Source: Candidatus Hydrogenisulfobacillus filiaventi
GTDB taxonomy: Bacteria; Bacillota; Sulfobacillia; Sulfobacillales; R501
Direction: 5' to 3'
Assembly: GCA_902809825.1 (NCBI GenBank)
Contig: LR778114.1
Location: forward strand, 1,302,001 to 1,366,000
DNA length: 64,000 nt
Positions 62,761 through 64,000 of the stretch are shown piece after piece. The notes beneath the pieces were generated by a model, which was given only the letters and a program-made list of their open reading frames with translations, did no database searches and was not told the DNA's origin. Made by a program: the position numbers and the translations under genes. The first letter of the stretch is position 1. Every line of letters starts with the position of its first letter.

Positions 62761-62799
62761 GCTCGCCTCGTCGTCCCTTCCTGCATCCCTTGCCCGGCC

Positions 62800-63255
62800 T
62801 CAACGCCGCCGCGAATCCAGCCAGATGGTCACCGGTCCGTCGTTAACCAGCTGCACCTGCATGTGGGCACCGAAACGCCCGGTAGCCACCAGGGTGCCCG
62901 GCGGCAGGGCCGCGCGCACCGCGGCCTCCAGGCGGGCGAACCAGGCCCGCGCCTCCGCCGGCGGCGCCGCCGGCCCCAAGTCCGGGCGCCGGCCGCGGGC
63001 CACCGCTGCGCAGAGGGTCACCTGCGACACCAGCAGCACGGCCCCGCCCGCCTCCGCGACGTCGCGCGCCAGGTGCCCGCCGCCGTCTGCAAAGATGCGC
63101 AGTCCGGTCAGCTTGCGGACCGTCCAGGCCAAGTCGTCCTCGTTGTCCTCCCGGCAAATACCCACCAGCGCCAGCAGCCCCGGCCCGATGGCGGCCACCG
63201 TCTCCGTGTCCACCACCACCGCCGCTGCCCGGACCCGTTGCACCACCGTTCTCAA
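62800..63255 (-). CDS. dtd: D-aminoacyl-tRNA deacylase, 151 aa
   Basis: DTD motifs SQVTL and N-x-GPVT (NDGPVTI) are present, the second acting as the cross-subunit Gly-cisPro chirality filter. It hydrolyses D-aminoacyl-tRNAs and glycyl-tRNA-Ala. The start is TTG 63255 overlapping the relA stop (TTGA), giving the standard MRTVVQRV N terminus. 39 bp upstream of aspS. Confidence 0.93.
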   Translation of the reverse strand: MRTVVQRVRAAAVVVDTETVAAIGPGLLALVGICREDNEDDLAWTVRKLTGLRIFADGGGHLARDVAEAGGAVLLVSQVTLCAAVARGRRPDLGPAAPPAEARAWFARLEAAVRAALPPGTLVATGRFGAHMQVQLVNDGPVTIWLDSRRR

Positions 63256-64000
63256 TGGCGGCCCCCCGCGGCGGTGCCGGTGCGGGCGGCCGGCCCCGTT
63301 CGCCGCTGCCGCTCCCGGTGGGAAAGCCGGGCCACGCGGGTCACATAGGGCAGCGCCCGGATCCGGTCCACGATACGGGTCAGCTGACCAAGGTTTTTCA
63401 CCTCCAGGGACAGGTTGACCACCGCAGTGCGATCGCGGAAGGTCTCCACCTTGGCGTTGGTGATGTTGGCGCCGGCCACACTGTTGGCCACGTCGGCCAG
63501 GAGGCCCGGCCGGTCCCAGGCATAGACCGCCAAGTGCACCAGATGGACTGCCTCCTCCTCCGCTCGGGGACTCCAGGTCACCTCGATCAGCCGATCGGGA
63601 TCGCGGGCCAGAGCCCGCTCGTTGGGGCAGTCCAGCCGGTGCACGGTAATGCCCCGACCCCGGGTGAGGTACCCGATGATGGGATCCCCGGGGACCGGCT
63701 GGCAGCAGCGGGCCAGGCGGGTCAACATATTCGCCTGGCCGCGCACTAGGACCTCCGAGCCGCCCTCCCCGGCCGGAGCCGCGGCCGGCACAGGACGGGG
63801 CGCCGGGCCGCGCGCCGCCTCCGGCCCTTCCAGGTCCTCCCGGATGCGAGCTACCGCTTGGCTCAGATTGATGGTGCCCTCGCTGACCCCGACCGCCAGG
63901 TCCTCCACCGTGCCCCAACCGAGGCGGCGGACCGCCTCCGCCAGCCGCTCCGGCGACGGGCTCAAGCCCACCCGATGCAGTTCACGCTCCAAAAGGTCCT
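63252..64000 (-). CDS. relA: RelA/SpoT (p)ppGpp synthetase/hydrolase, C-terminal part
   Basis: The frame runs off the window edge at 64000; about 249 residues of the C-terminal regulatory region are seen. They include the conserved-cysteine domain (LARCCQPVPGDPIIGYLTRGRGITVH) and a C-terminal ACT domain (VYAWDRPGLLADVANSVAGANI). The catalytic HD and synthetase domains lie outside. A Pro/Ala-rich insert precedes the Cys domain. Adjacent dtd is the usual neighbour. Confidence 0.94.
   Translation of the reverse strand, partial: DLLERELHRVGLSPSPERLAEAVRRLGWGTVEDLAVGVSEGTINLSQAVARIREDLEGPEAARGPAPRPVPAAAPAGEGGSEVLVRGQANMLTRLARCCQPVPGDPIIGYLTRGRGITVHRLDCPNERALARDPDRLIEVTWSPRAEEEAVHLVHLAVYAWDRPGLLADVANSVAGANITNAKVETFRDRTAVVNLSLEVKNLGQLTRIVDRIRALPYVTRVARLSHRERQRRTGPAARTGTAAGGRH

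Noticed and set aside
1-64000. CRISPR arrays, insertion sequences, tRNA or rRNA genes
   Set aside because: I looked for regular direct repeats, transposase motifs, terminal inverted repeats and tRNA-like cloverleaf/CCA ends and saw none.

Overview
This 64 kb window is a gene-dense, very GC-rich (about 70% by eye) chromosomal stretch from an endospore-forming member of the Firmicutes (Bacillota). Evidence: a complete spoIIIAA-AH operon, a full-length pro-sigma-K gene, the relA-dtd, aspS, 6S RNA, rarA, Rrf2-mnmA and ireB-ruvX-DUF1292-mltG neighbourhoods, and a SufCDSUB operon. The GC content together with a succinate dehydrogenase (aerobic respiration) points to a deep-branching lineage such as Sulfobacillales, Thermaerobacterales or Symbiobacteriales rather than a classical Bacillus. 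That placement is inference. I see no phage, insertion sequence, CRISPR array, tRNA or rRNA operon; this is core chromosome.

Layout. 1-9 kb: tail of a GABA-type aminotransferase, a glycosyltransferase plus glycogen-debranching pair, a LipL/LplA-type acyltransferase, a NUDIX hydrolase, small proteins, an XRE regulator, a CofE-like ligase and class I FBP aldolase. 9.2-27.4 kb, all on the minus strand: yqeG, aroE, prepilin peptidase, aroC, aroK, aroB, gcvT, gcvH, gcvPA, gcvPB, glyA, aroQ, pepP and efp, then (behind terminators) a CD1247-type zinc protein and spoIIIAA-AH. Shikimate and glycine-cleavage genes are interleaved and overlap. 27.5-33.6 kb, plus strand: sufC-D-S-U-B, a Rieske ferredoxin and a tandem DUF1540 protein, behind a sigma-A promoter with a perfect 17-bp palindrome. 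33.6-38.4 kb: an unknown anchored protein, a UxaA-type dehydratase pair, a lipoprotein, and sigK. 38.6-46 kb: a single 837-aa cysteine desulfurase-ThiI polypeptide, a PF03640 lipoprotein, a short MutY, a membrane protein, a CcdA plus thioredoxin-fold pair, and a degenerate penicillin-binding-protein-like protein. 46-54.6 kb: mltG, ruvX (in frame with DUF1292), ireB, alaS, an AI-2E permease, small proteins, a PRC-barrel protein, mnmA and an Rrf2 regulator. 54.6-64 kb: sdhCDBA, rarA, thioredoxin, a 6S-like RNA, a holin-like membrane protein, aspS, dtd and the 3' part of relA.

How the parts fit. Sulfur trafficking is the main theme: SufS/SufU feed the Suf scaffold, the NifS-ThiI fusion probably carries persulfide directly to tRNA 4-thiouridine synthesis, and mnmA (2-thiouridine) sits beside an Rrf2 regulator that could carry an Fe-S cluster and could read the palindrome in front of sufC. 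Glycine cleavage (gcvT, gcvH, gcvPA, gcvPB), glyA and a GcvH-linked lipoyl-transfer candidate form a second theme.

Caveat on sequence quality. Two genes (spoIIIAG and the prepilin peptidase) carry apparent one-base frameshifts at or near runs of six G/C. A third (the lipoprotein at 36.6 kb) may as well, and the RuvX-DUF1292 fusion would disappear if one base of a C4 run were extra. Homopolymer error in the assembly is a live explanation for all four. The NifS-ThiI fusion has a long, compositionally normal linker and does not depend on a single base.
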